A stretch of DNA of 64,000 bases, taken from assembly GCA_902500805.1 (NCBI GenBank), contig CABVSA010000003.1, forward strand, positions 27,101 to 91,100. The letters run 5' to 3'. The notes beneath the pieces are model-generated. The model had not been told where the DNA came from. It saw only the letters and a program-made list of their open reading frames with translations, and ran no database searches. Below are positions 36,308 to 44,966 of the stretch, piece after piece; the first letter of the stretch is position 1, and each line of letters begins with the position of its first letter. The position numbers and the translations under genes are program-made. This DNA is from an uncultured Nitrospira sp. (GTDB taxonomy: Bacteria; Nitrospirota; Nitrospiria; Nitrospirales; Nitrospiraceae).

Positions 36308-37060
36308 ATGACTCAAGATCCGCAAACTCCGGCGAAGGTGGTGTCAACCTGGTCGGGCCAGGCCCGAGAGGACGCCGTCCAAAAGATGTTCACGTCCATT
36401 GCCGGAGCCTACGACCTGAATAACACGCTCTTGAGCTTCGGGCTCCATTACTATTGGAAGAAGATTACCGCCTCCTTCATTACTCCGGTCGGTCGAGGAA
36501 CCGCCCTCGATGTCGGATCAGGCACGGCTGACCTCGCACTCCTGATTGAGTCCCGCATGGGGCCGAAGGGTCGCGTGATCGCCTCAGACCTGAACCATGC
36601 CATGCTCGCTGAAGGCCTCAAGAAGATCAGCGACAAAGGCCTCGGCGACAAAATCACCTGCCTGCAGGCTAGCGCGGAACATCTCGGATTCGGTGACAAT
36701 ACCTTCGATGCGGTCACCACGGGGTTCTGCATGCGAAACGTCGGGGATCTGCCACAAGCCGTTCGGGAAATTCGCCGGGTGATGAAGCCCGGCGGCCGTT
36801 TTGTGTGCCTGGAGTTCTCCCGTCCGATCTTCGGCTGGTTGAGAGCCCTGTACGATTGGTATTCTTTCAAGCTCTTGCCTTTCATCGGCACGATCGTCGC
36901 CCGCGACCGTACCGGCGTCTACGAATACCTTCCTGCCTCGATCAGGACGTTTCCCGATCAAGAACGGTTGTGCCAGATCCTCCGTGATGCAGGATTTCGT
37001 CAGGTGTCGTACAAGAACCTCAGCGGCGGTATCGTCGCCATTCATATCGCCACCAAGTGA
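36308..37060 (+). CDS. ubiE: Ubiquinone/menaquinone C-methyltransferase
   Basis: Methylates the demethylquinone ring in menaquinone (MenG) or ubiquinone (UbiE) synthesis using S-adenosylmethionine. About 250 residues from ATG 36308 (an ATG at 36284 is also possible). Family signatures: VQKMFTSIAGAYDLNNTLLSFG with the YD-x-N-x3-S motif, SAM motif I ALDVGSGTADLAL, FDAVTTGFCMRNVGDL (the FGxRN-like motif) and GVYEYLPASIRTFPDQERL near the C terminus. These are diagnostic for UbiE/MenG as opposed to generic methyltransferases. Nitrospirota use menaquinone, so MenG is more likely if the taxon call holds (inference). Confidence 0.93.
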   Translation: MTQDPQTPAKVVSTWSGQAREDAVQKMFTSIAGAYDLNNTLLSFGLHYYWKKITASFITPVGRGTALDVGSGTADLALLIESRMGPKGRVIASDLNHAMLAEGLKKISDKGLGDKITCLQASAEHLGFGDNTFDAVTTGFCMRNVGDLPQAVREIRRVMKPGGRFVCLEFSRPIFGWLRALYDWYSFKLLPFIGTIVARDRTGVYEYLPASIRTFPDQERLCQILRDAGFRQVSYKNLSGGIVAIHIATK

Positions 37061-37061
37061 A

Positions 37062-37145
37062 GAGCAGATGGCGTATGGCCGATGGTACCAACCGGAAACG
37101 ATCAATCTTTTTCCTGCTATACGCCACTAGCCATTAGCTATCGGC
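37062..37145. repeat. Intergenic imperfect palindrome of 'atggcgtatggccgatgg' words
   Basis: AGATGGCGTATGGCCGATGG near 37066-37085 faces CTATACGCCACTAGCCATTAGCTATCGG near 37116-37143 in the opposite sense, giving an imperfect stem across the gap between ubiE and the radical SAM gene. Same construction as the palindromes at 41055-41139 and 42531-42604. Confidence 0.45.
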
Positions 37146-37151
37146 TCCACT

Positions 37152-38777
37152 ATGAACTCTGTTTTATATATCTTCCTTCCCTGCAAGAAGGTCTATCCGA
37201 TCGGAATCACCTACTTGGCGGACTTCATTCATCGACGGAAGCCGGAAGTTCGCCAGCGCATCCTCGATCTGTCGCTGTTTCCGGTCAACCAGCGCAGCCA
37301 GGCCATTCGTGACGCCGCGACGGAGTTCAAACCGGACCTGGTCTGCTTTTCATGGCGTGATATCCAAATTTTCTCGCCGCATGAAGGCGACTCCTCGCTG
37401 GAACATGCGTTCAACTTCTATTTCGCCAGTAACCCGCTCAAGCGAGTCGTCGCGTCGTTCGCGGGCATCAAACAGCTCTACCGCTACTACAGCCATATCT
37501 ATAAGATTTTGTCGTATCCAACACTGATTCGCAGCGAATTCCCCAAGGCTCAGATCATGATCGGAGGCGGAGCATTCACCGCGTTTGCCGATCAACTCAT
37601 CGAAAAACTTCCAGAAGGCACGATCGGTATCCTGGGTGAAGGAGAAGATGCCATCCTCAAACTCCTCGAAGGACGTTCGATCGATGACGAACGCTATATC
37701 GTCAAAGAAGGCGGACGGATCCGAAAAGGCTCCCATGGTTCGCCGGCGCTGCTCGACGCCCCGGCCGTTGACCTCCCCTATGTGACCTCCATTTTCCCTC
37801 AGTGGCAGGAGTACCGGGGCGAGTCGATTGGGGTCCAGTCGAAACGAGGCTGTCCCTATGATTGCGCCTTCTGCTTGTATCCCTACATTGAGGGCAAGCG
37901 CGTGCGGTACCGGCCACCGGACATGGTCGTGAAAGATATCTCCCAGCATTATCATCAGTGGGGGGGCCGCCGCTTTTGGTTTACCGACGCCCAATTCATT
38001 ACGGGGAAGGAAGCCTATCCGCAGTGTACGGAGATCATGGAGCGCATCATCAGCGAGAAGCTGGAGATCGAGTGGTCCGGCTATATCCGCACCTCCTTGA
38101 TCACGCCGGACTTCGCCAAGCTGATGGTTCGTTCTGGCGTCGGCGACTTGGAAGTTGCCATCACCTCCGGCTCGCAGGAAGTACTCAACAATCTCCACAT
38201 GGGGTTCAAGCTGGAGCGACTCTATGACGGGTGTCGCTACCTGGCGGAGGCAGGCTTCAAGGGTAAGGTGATCCTCAACTATTCATTGAATAGCCCCAAA
38301 GAAACGGAGGAAACCCTTCTTCAAAGCGTCGAGTCGTACAAAGTGGTGGCATCGATCCTCGGCGAAGAACGAGTCTTCCCCTTGATGTTTTTCTTGGGCA
38401 TCCAGCCCAATACCGATCTTGAGCAGCGACTGTTGGAAGAGGGCTATCTGTCAGCCGGCTACAACCCCTTGATGTTGACACCGACCAGCATCCGAAAGCT
38501 CCTCTATAACCCCGCGCCATTGAATTCATTTATCGCCAAAGCATGCCTTCGTGCCTGGGAACGAAAGCAAGGGAGCCGTGATCCACGCAAATGGACAGGC
38601 TCTCTGTCGCAGACGACCGACCAGTCACATGCGTATGCCGATAAAAACTTGAGCAAAGGAATTGAAGGGAACTCCGGACGAGATGCCCTCCTCTCTCTGG
38701 AAGAGATCCTTCGTTCCCGCCGACCGGTTTCATCCCCCTCCCAGACAACTGATCCGCGAGCAAGTTCCGTCGGTTAG
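37152..38777 (+). CDS. B12-binding-domain radical SAM protein
   Basis: 541 residues. N-terminal Rossmann-like cobalamin-binding region (VLYIFLPCKKVYPIGITYLA; KPDLVCFSWRDIQIF; QIMIGGGAFTAF; GEGEDAILKLLEG), then a radical SAM core with the cluster motif CPYDCAFC (C-x3-C-x2-C) near residue 238, DAQFITG and a TIM-barrel half (ITSGSQEVLNNLHMGF). The usual corrinoid DxHxxG is not clear, as in many members. The C-terminal 60 residues are Ser/Thr/Arg-rich and probably unstructured. Substrate unknown; such enzymes often make C-methylations or ring rearrangements in lipid or cofactor pathways. Adjacent to ubiE, but coupling is only positional. Confidence 0.88.
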   Translation: MNSVLYIFLPCKKVYPIGITYLADFIHRRKPEVRQRILDLSLFPVNQRSQAIRDAATEFKPDLVCFSWRDIQIFSPHEGDSSLEHAFNFYFASNPLKRVVASFAGIKQLYRYYSHIYKILSYPTLIRSEFPKAQIMIGGGAFTAFADQLIEKLPEGTIGILGEGEDAILKLLEGRSIDDERYIVKEGGRIRKGSHGSPALLDAPAVDLPYVTSIFPQWQEYRGESIGVQSKRGCPYDCAFCLYPYIEGKRVRYRPPDMVVKDISQHYHQWGGRRFWFTDAQFITGKEAYPQCTEIMERIISEKLEIEWSGYIRTSLITPDFAKLMVRSGVGDLEVAITSGSQEVLNNLHMGFKLERLYDGCRYLAEAGFKGKVILNYSLNSPKETEETLLQSVESYKVVASILGEERVFPLMFFLGIQPNTDLEQRLLEEGYLSAGYNPLMLTPTSIRKLLYNPAPLNSFIAKACLRAWERKQGSRDPRKWTGSLSQTTDQSHAYADKNLSKGIEGNSGRDALLSLEEILRSRRPVSSPSQTTDPRASSVG

Positions 38778-38989
38778 CTTGGCCATTGGCCGCAAGCCAG
38801 GCTGGCCGCCTCGCTTGCCGATGACGGATGACGAGTGGCTCTTGACTGTTCCGCGTCTTGCAATCCAGTTTAAGCCGATGCTATCATCCCGCTTCTCTAG
38901 AGGCTGGGATAGGGCTTCAAGCATCTGTTTTTTCAGACCATTACGTCCCTAGAACCTCTGTACAACTTGCGCCTTAAGGAGGCGCCTCA

Positions 38990-41056
38990 ATGTATAAGAC
39001 GATCTATATTCCGGTCGATAACTCCGACCATTCAAATACAGCCGTTGATGTCGGTGTCAATCTGGCAAAAACCTTCGGCTCAAAAATTGTGGGAAGCCAT
39101 GTCTATGCTGCAAAGATGCACGACAAACGCTTCAAACAAATGGAAGCCGGTTTGCCGGAAGAGTATCACGATGAAACGGAGCTTGATCGCCAACGTCAAA
39201 TCCATGATTCGCTGATCACGCGCGGCCTCCAAATCATCACCGATTCCTATCTCGACTACGTCGACAAGAAGTGTAACGAAGCCAATCTCCCGATTGAGCG
39301 GCGGTCGCTTGAGGGACGGAACTGGAAGGTCTTGTCGGAAGATATCAATACCAACGGTTACGACCTCGTCATCATGGGCGCCTTGGGTGTCGGAGCCGTC
39401 AAGGATAGCGTCATCGGGAGTAACACCGAACGCGTCGTTCGCCGTGTCCGTAACTCCGATATGCTGATCATCAAGAACACTCAGCCGATCACGGGCGGCA
39501 AGATTGTCGTGGCGGTTGACGGGAGTCCCTATTCGTTCGGCGGATTGATGACCGGTCTTGCGATCGGAAAGGCGCTCAACATCCCGGTTGAGGCAATTTC
39601 GGCTTTCGATCCCTACTTCCACTATGCCGCTTTCCACAGCATTTCCGGTGTGCTCAACGAAGAAGCCGGTAAGGTCTTCCGATTCAAGGAGCAAGAAAAG
39701 CTACACGAGGAGATTATCGACAGCGGCTTAGCAAAGATCTACCAATCACATCTGGATATCTCTCGTGAAATTGCACAGGCCGAACAGACCGATCTCAAGA
39801 CCACGCTTCTCGACGGTAAGGCGTTTGAAAAAATTATCCAGTACGTCCGCAAGGACGTCCCGGCCCTGCTGATCGTCGGGCGCATTGGTGTCCACAGCGA
39901 CGAAGATATGGACGTCGGCAGCAACACCGAAAACCTTTTGCGGAGTGCACCCTGTAACGTGCTCATCTCCAACCGTAAATATGTTCCCCCGATCGATACG
40001 CAGGCCGAATACACCATCGCCTGGACGGAAGAAGCGTTGCGGCGGATGGAAAAGATTCCTATCTTTGCGCGTGGCGTGGCAAAAACAGCCATTCATCGGT
40101 ATGCCATTGAAAAAGGACACACGATTATCAGCAACACGGTGGTCGATGCCGCGGTGGGACACATTCTTCCGAAAGGGGCCATGGACGCCATGCGGGCGCT
40201 TGGCGGAAGCTTGGACGCGGCAGGGGTTGATCGCGATAGGATGCAGGCCGACGAAGCCGTGACTCAAGATCTCATGGGACCGACCTTAAGTGGAATCATG
40301 ACGCAGATCGTGGAAGAGAAGCCCAAGGAAATCAGCGCATCGACGCAGGCCTACCTTGACCGTATGGCACAGACCTATTTCGTCTGTGACGGGTGCGGGT
40401 ACATCGGGAAAGGTGATACGCCCGTTAAGTGCCCCGTGTGCAGTGCCGATGGAACCAAATTCAAGCAGGTTGATAAGAAGATTTTTGAAGTGGCTGCGAC
40501 TGCTGAAGGTGAGTTGGAAACCGATGTGGCCTACGATGATGTGCCGATGCAATGGACCAAGGATGCGAAAGAAGCCATCCGTGCTGTTCCGGCCGGCTTC
40601 CAGCGGAGACGGGCTAAGGCAAGAATTGAAAAGACGGCGCGGAAATTGGGGATGACGACCATCACCCTCGAATACGCGGCTCCGATGATCAAAGAAGCGG
40701 CATCCGAAGACTATACACCGATCTTCTCCAATAAAGGCACCGGTACTGCCCCGGTAGCGGAAGGGGTGCTGACCGCAGCCAATGGGAATGGAACAAACGG
40801 TCATGCTGAAAGCCCGTCACCCTATACCTGGACGGGCGACGCACAGGCCAGATTAGATCGAGCTCCGGAAGGCTTCATGCGCGATTGTACCAAGGCCCTG
40901 ATTCTCAAACATGCCGAGAAAATCGGTGCGACCGTGATCACGCTTGAGGTCGCGAACGAAGGCATCGAACAAGCAAAGGGCTATATGGCGGAAGCAATGA
41001 AGACCGGCAACCTCAAAGACATGATCGCCGACCTGACCGGCAAGGGAAGTGCCTAG
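38990..41056 (+). CDS. Fusion of two UspA domains, rubredoxin-like zinc/iron knot and three PCP_red domains
   Basis: 688 residues. UspA 1 (about 1-155; MYKTIYIPVDNSDHS, ATP-type loop MGALGVGAVKDSVIGSNTE), UspA 2 (about 165-315; IVVAVDGSPYSFGG, VGRIGV then DVGSNTENLL), PCP_red 1 (WTEEALRRMEKIPIFARGVAK, about 335-385), a rubredoxin-like knot FVCDGCGYIGKG with CPVCSADG (two CxxC pairs), PCP_red 2 (MQWTKDAKEAIRAVPAGF) and PCP_red 3 (WTGDAQARLDRAPEGFMRDC). PCP_red is the small C-terminal domain of the dark protochlorophyllide reductase B subunit, here found outside photosynthesis. Site AAGGAGG before the ATG. Likely a nucleotide- and redox-responsive stress protein (inference). Next to another PCP_red protein. 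Confidence 0.9.
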   Translation: MYKTIYIPVDNSDHSNTAVDVGVNLAKTFGSKIVGSHVYAAKMHDKRFKQMEAGLPEEYHDETELDRQRQIHDSLITRGLQIITDSYLDYVDKKCNEANLPIERRSLEGRNWKVLSEDINTNGYDLVIMGALGVGAVKDSVIGSNTERVVRRVRNSDMLIIKNTQPITGGKIVVAVDGSPYSFGGLMTGLAIGKALNIPVEAISAFDPYFHYAAFHSISGVLNEEAGKVFRFKEQEKLHEEIIDSGLAKIYQSHLDISREIAQAEQTDLKTTLLDGKAFEKIIQYVRKDVPALLIVGRIGVHSDEDMDVGSNTENLLRSAPCNVLISNRKYVPPIDTQAEYTIAWTEEALRRMEKIPIFARGVAKTAIHRYAIEKGHTIISNTVVDAAVGHILPKGAMDAMRALGGSLDAAGVDRDRMQADEAVTQDLMGPTLSGIMTQIVEEKPKEISASTQAYLDRMAQTYFVCDGCGYIGKGDTPVKCPVCSADGTKFKQVDKKIFEVAATAEGELETDVAYDDVPMQWTKDAKEAIRAVPAGFQRRRAKARIEKTARKLGMTTITLEYAAPMIKEAASEDYTPIFSNKGTGTAPVAEGVLTAANGNGTNGHAESPSPYTWTGDAQARLDRAPEGFMRDCTKALILKHAEKIGATVITLEVANEGIEQAKGYMAEAMKTGNLKDMIADLTGKGSA

Positions 41057-41139
41057 TGCTGGGTGCTGAGTCCTGAGTGTAGCGGACGTCGGCCAAGCCC
41101 CTTTCCGTTACTCAGTCCTCAGTCCTCAGTCCTCATCAC
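41055..41139. repeat. Intergenic palindrome with tandem 'cagtcct' repeats
   Basis: GTGCTGAGTCCTGAGTG (41063-41079) faces ACTCAGTCCTCAGTCC and TCAGTCCTCA (41110-41135), the latter with three tandem 7-bp units. It separates the UspA fusion and radical SAM genes. The same CTCAG-rich words occur in the duplicated uvrA leader (32535-32616). Confidence 0.55.
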
Positions 41140-41147
41140 TAACACGC

Positions 41148-42545
41148 ATGGGCAAATCTCTTCCTATCTTCAACGGTCTTTCAGGCACCCTGGGCCACTT
41201 GGAGCAACAAGTTTCAACGTTCTTCACCCCCGCTCCAAAGGGGGACGGACCGTTCGACGGCCGGACGGTTGACGACTTCAAGCCCTATCTCGTTGCACTC
41301 AACCTCACTAAGCGCTGTAACCTCAAATGTGATCACTGTTATCTTGATGCCACGACAAAAGCCGCTGGTGGTGACGACGAACTCACCACAGAAGAATGCT
41401 ACCGGTTGATCGATCAGATTGCCCAGGTCAACAAGGGCTGTCTCTTGGTCATTACCGGCGGAGAGCCGCTGGTCCGACCCGACATTCTCGACATCGCCCG
41501 TCATGCCGTGAAGCTCGGCTTCATGGTGGTGTTTGGAACGAACGGCATGCTGATCGATGATCAGATGGCCAAGACGCTTGTTGAGATCGGCGTCATGGGT
41601 GTCGGAATCAGCATCGACTCATTGGATGCCGCCAAGCATAATTCTTTTCGCGGTGTCCCCGGCGCCTGGGAAGGCGCGGTTGCGGGTATCGAAGCAAGTA
41701 AACGGAACGGCCTGCAGTTTCAAGTGCATTTCAGCGCACAGCCGATGAATTACAAAGAACTGCCGGCAGTCATCACCTGGGCGCACCAACTTGGAGCCCG
41801 CGTGCTCAACGTTTTCTTCATGGTCTGTACCGGCCGAGGCGAGGAACTCACCGATATCACCCCCGCCCAGTATGAAGAAGTGCTTGGCTATCTGATTGAC
41901 TGCCAGGACAACTACAAAGGTATGCTGGTCCGTGCCCGTTGTGCTCCGCACTTTAAACGGCTAGCCTACGAGAAAGATCCAAACTCTCCGATTACGAAGG
42001 CTACCGGGTACATGGGAGGCGGGTGTCTGGCCGGAACGAATTATGCCCGAGTCACCCCGAACGGCGAGCTCACCCCTTGTCCCTACATGCCGCTGTCGGC
42101 GGGGAACTTGCGCCAACACAGTTTCGTCGATCTGTGGGAACGTTCGGACATCTTCAATTCGTTCCGCTATCCTCAACTGAAGGGGAAATGCGGCGACTGT
42201 GAATACAGCGATATCTGCGGAGGCTGCCGTGCACGCCCCTACGTCGACCATGGCGACTGGCTCGATGAGGATCAGTGGTGCTTATATGAACCGAAGGGTG
42301 GTGAAAAGATCAAGGTGGCGTTCAACGTCGCAGAAGAGACCGACGTGGCGTGGGACGAAGCCTCTGCACTCAGACTGAGCCGTATTCCTTATTTTCTCCG
42401 CGCCATGGTGAAGAAGGGTGTGGAGAAACATGCGCGTGAGAATCATGTGCCGACGATTACCGTCGAACTGATGGAAGAACTGCGAAAAAAGCGGTTCGGC
42501 AACGACGCGCCGGTCTTTAATTTTGACGTAAAGGGTAAGGGGTAA
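41148..42545 (+). CDS. Radical SAM-SPASM protein with C-terminal PCP_red domain
   Basis: 465 residues. Radical SAM cluster motif CNLKCDHCY near residue 60, GGEPLVRPD, ISIDSLDAAKHNSFRG, then a SPASM/twitch region with CLAGTNYARVTPNGELTPCPYM and the auxiliary-cluster cysteines CGDCEYSDICGGCRARPY. These match the AhbD/NirJ/PqqE-like clade that handles haem or peptide maturation. A C-terminal PCP_red domain (VAWDEASALRLSRIPYFLRA then KGVEKHARE) is the same small domain repeated in the upstream UspA fusion. Substrate unknown; a haem-related role is a reasonable guess only. The last codons (VKGKG) run into the following GGGTAAGGGGTAA repeat tract. Confidence 0.9.
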   Translation: MGKSLPIFNGLSGTLGHLEQQVSTFFTPAPKGDGPFDGRTVDDFKPYLVALNLTKRCNLKCDHCYLDATTKAAGGDDELTTEECYRLIDQIAQVNKGCLLVITGGEPLVRPDILDIARHAVKLGFMVVFGTNGMLIDDQMAKTLVEIGVMGVGISIDSLDAAKHNSFRGVPGAWEGAVAGIEASKRNGLQFQVHFSAQPMNYKELPAVITWAHQLGARVLNVFFMVCTGRGEELTDITPAQYEEVLGYLIDCQDNYKGMLVRARCAPHFKRLAYEKDPNSPITKATGYMGGGCLAGTNYARVTPNGELTPCPYMPLSAGNLRQHSFVDLWERSDIFNSFRYPQLKGKCGDCEYSDICGGCRARPYVDHGDWLDEDQWCLYEPKGGEKIKVAFNVAEETDVAWDEASALRLSRIPYFLRAMVKKGVEKHARENHVPTITVELMEELRKKRFGNDAPVFNFDVKGKG

Positions 42546-42604
42546 GACGTCAGGGGTGAAACTCTGGGGACCGTCCTTAAAACCCATCACCCCTTACGCC
42601 TTAC
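42531..42604. repeat. Intergenic palindrome of 'ggggtaag' words
   Basis: AAGGGTAAGGGGTAAGACG (42531-42549) faces CACCCCTTACGCCTTAC (42588-42604). The left arm contains the stop codon of the radical SAM gene, so the last residues of that protein are repeat-derived. Possibly acts as a 3'-end stem-loop; no T-run. Confidence 0.5.
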
Positions 42605-42622
42605 TTCTTGCTGGTTCCCACG

Positions 42623-43132
42623 ATGGACACTCTCGAAAGCATTGCGACCGATCTCAATATTCTGATTCCGATCATCAATCATTGGTTTCATTTGCTCTCC
42701 GCAGTCATTTGGATCGGCGGTCTCGCATTCCTGGTCATGGCGGTCACCCCAGGACTGGAGAAGGCCGTACCCAAGGATCAAATTAAGCCCATCACGGATA
42801 TTTTTTATCGGCACTATAAAAAAGTCGCCGGCATTCTCTTAGTCGTCCTCCTGTTCACCGGCGGGGTGAATCTCCACTACGTCAATCAGGTCATTACCTC
42901 ACAAACAGGAAACGGGGTCCAGCACCACTCCAAGTATCTGATGGTCTTCATGATCAAGCTGTTGCTCGTGCTTGGCCTCCTGACGCTGTTTCTCTACACC
43001 GTCATTTTCAAGTCTGATGATGAGGCTGAGGAGGGAGAGTCCTATGAGGCCATCCCCTTTCAGCGAGCGGCCCTCTGGATGGGATTCTTTATCATTCTGT
43101 GCGCTGCCGCCATGAAACATCTCCATCAGTAG
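42623..43132 (+). CDS. CopD-like four-helix membrane protein
   Basis: 169 residues with four transmembrane helices. The first carries HWFHLLSAVIWIGGLAFLVMAV, typical of the CopD/DUF-type family in which a His in helix 1 and another in the last helix (here AAAMKHLHQ) can bind haem or copper. Middle part KKVAGILLVVLLFTGGVNLHYV resembles small cytochrome-b-like or CopD proteins. The first ATG (42623) is preferred over an upstream TTG. Lies 77 bp after the radical SAM-PCP_red gene on the same strand; a link to metal or haem handling is plausible but unproven. Confidence 0.75.
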   Translation: MDTLESIATDLNILIPIINHWFHLLSAVIWIGGLAFLVMAVTPGLEKAVPKDQIKPITDIFYRHYKKVAGILLVVLLFTGGVNLHYVNQVITSQTGNGVQHHSKYLMVFMIKLLLVLGLLTLFLYTVIFKSDDEAEEGESYEAIPFQRAALWMGFFIILCAAAMKHLHQ

Positions 43133-43380
43133 CCCCTCCTGCAGCAGTTCTCAGTAACTCGTACCTACTTCTCCTGTCTCACTTGAGACGATCGTTGTAT
43201 CGCCTGATACAGTCTCACCCATCATCTCTCCTCCGCGATCTACCCATTCAACGGATAATCCATCACTTATGACGTTGCCTCGTCTAAAGCGTGCTGGAAT
43301 GAACGTTGCTCTGTATACCGGTAACGACCCGCAGCAGCTTCAAGAAGACTTTGACCCTCTTAGCAGAAATGGAGGACGGT

Positions 43381-44043
43381 ATGGAGATGATAGTCACTCA
43401 CTTGCTCAGGAGACCTCCCTTTTCCTCACCAACTGAGGCCTCCTTTGGATCTTGCCCGTCCAGAGCCACACTGTCCCCTTCTACCGATGCTGCCGGTGCT
43501 GGGCCTTCTCTTGGAGGAGGCCCAGCCCGGCCGACTGATGCAGTTTCGACGGAAGAGGCCTCGCCAGTTCAAGTATCACATCGGTATTTTGCTTCTGAGT
43601 CGGATCGCCTCCTGGTTTCGTCTACACCCGGTTACGGACTGGCCCAGGCGACGAATGTCCAACGTGAACGGAGAGCAGGATATTCCGTCTTAGTGGTGGA
43701 AGATGATCCCGATATCTCAATGAGCCTGCAAGACTTGCTCGAATTTGAAGGATTTCACGTGACCTGCGTTCCAACTTGTCAGCAAGCCCACTCATCAATC
43801 GAGCAGCATGCCTACGATGCGGTCCTCCTCGATCTTGGACTCCCTGACGGAGACGGTCTCTCCGTCTTGGAGAAAGTCCAAGTGTCCCATCCTTCTCTGT
43901 CTGTCATTATCTTAACGGCTTCAAATCGAGACCTGGGGCCTGTGCCTGCTTATGCACGCTTGACGAAGCCATGGGACCGAAAAGAGTTGTGCGCACTTCT
44001 CCACCGGGCCACCGGCCAAACTCCATCGCCGATCATGATCTGA
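43381..44043 (+). CDS. Single-domain response regulator with long disordered N-terminal extension
   Basis: About 220 residues: a Ser/Pro/Gly/Ala-rich N-terminal extension of 95 residues without recognisable fold, then a receiver domain with VLVVEDDPDISMSL, phospho-acceptor in VLLDLGLPDGDG, Thr in VIILTASNRD and Lys in ARLTKPWD. No output domain. ATG 43381 is chosen because GGAGG (43371-43375) lies 5 bp upstream; a longer in-frame reading begins with TTG at 43306. Orphan: no kinase is adjacent, the nearest being more than 18 kb away. Confidence 0.82.
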   Translation: MEMIVTHLLRRPPFSSPTEASFGSCPSRATLSPSTDAAGAGPSLGGGPARPTDAVSTEEASPVQVSHRYFASESDRLLVSSTPGYGLAQATNVQRERRAGYSVLVVEDDPDISMSLQDLLEFEGFHVTCVPTCQQAHSSIEQHAYDAVLLDLGLPDGDGLSVLEKVQVSHPSLSVIILTASNRDLGPVPAYARLTKPWDRKELCALLHRATGQTPSPIMI

Positions 44044-44083
44044 GTGACAACAGGCTACTGTGCAGAGAGGAAGAGGTGTCTGA

Positions 44084-44842
44084 TCACTTGGATCGATTGA
44101 GACCCAGAGCCCGCTTGAAAACAGTGGCGAAGCCGAAATAGCCAAATGAATCTTTGAGGTTCGAATAGAGCCGCTTGACGGTCCCCATCTCAGGATTGGT
44201 GACGTACTCCATCGTCAGTGCAATCCGCTCTTCGCCTTCGCCAAGAGGCGTCACGGCGTGCCAGAGCTTATCGCCGTTGAAAATCACCATATCCCCAGGT
44301 TCGGTGATCAGCTCAAGATGACGAGGCTGCTGAGTCGGATGATCCTTGAAGAGCTCACAGACGAGCTTGCATTGGGTTGACCGATCCACCAGGCCCATAA
44401 GAATGGTATAGCGCGCGCCATTATAATAAGACGTATCATAATGGAAACCGATATGGTCACCTGGCTCGGTATAGTAATAGAGGGCACAGGAGTGCGGGTC
44501 GTTGTCCGGGCAGAACATCAGCTTCGCTTGCACGAGACGATCTAAGAATCCTCTAAACGAGTCGGCACGATATAATTCAAGAAAGCGCGGAGCCTTTTCC
44601 TGCACCGTATAGTAGCTGACACTCCCGCCCTTCTTATGGCCGGGGATGTAATTACGATTCAGCTCCGATTTAACGGCCTGAGCTTGGGGAACAAAAACCT
44701 CTTCGACGAAGGGACGGGGCAGAAATTGCTTGATGACCAAAAACTCGTTTTGCTCCCAATACTCCTGGTGGAGACGGTCGAAATCCAACCGCGCCACTGC
44801 GTGATCAATCGCTTCGACCAGGCTGCCCGTTTCTACCGCCAT
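44084..44842 (-). CDS. 2-oxoglutarate/Fe(II)-dependent oxygenase family protein
   Basis: 252 residues with the double-stranded beta-helix iron site: H-x-D in GFHYDTSYYNGARYTIL, distal His in DKLWHAVTPLGEGEERIAL, and an Arg (ERIAL) in the position that normally binds 2-oxoglutarate. SVSYYTVQEKAPRFLEL is characteristic of this subgroup, related to phytanoyl- and prolyl-hydroxylase-like enzymes. Substrate unknown. GAGGT precedes ATG 44842. Convergent with the response regulator gene. Confidence 0.85.
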   Translation of the reverse strand: MAVETGSLVEAIDHAVARLDFDRLHQEYWEQNEFLVIKQFLPRPFVEEVFVPQAQAVKSELNRNYIPGHKKGGSVSYYTVQEKAPRFLELYRADSFRGFLDRLVQAKLMFCPDNDPHSCALYYYTEPGDHIGFHYDTSYYNGARYTILMGLVDRSTQCKLVCELFKDHPTQQPRHLELITEPGDMVIFNGDKLWHAVTPLGEGEERIALTMEYVTNPEMGTVKRLYSNLKDSFGYFGFATVFKRALGLNRSK

Positions 44843-44966
44843 GTTTCACCTCGATCCCTGAGCCAAATGATGCGCTCTGATCCATCATACAGCGTTCGCC
44901 GTTGATAGGCTGAACTGTTCCGCTGCTCCTCAGGAGAATGTCTCCATCAGAAGTGACGGTGGCCGG

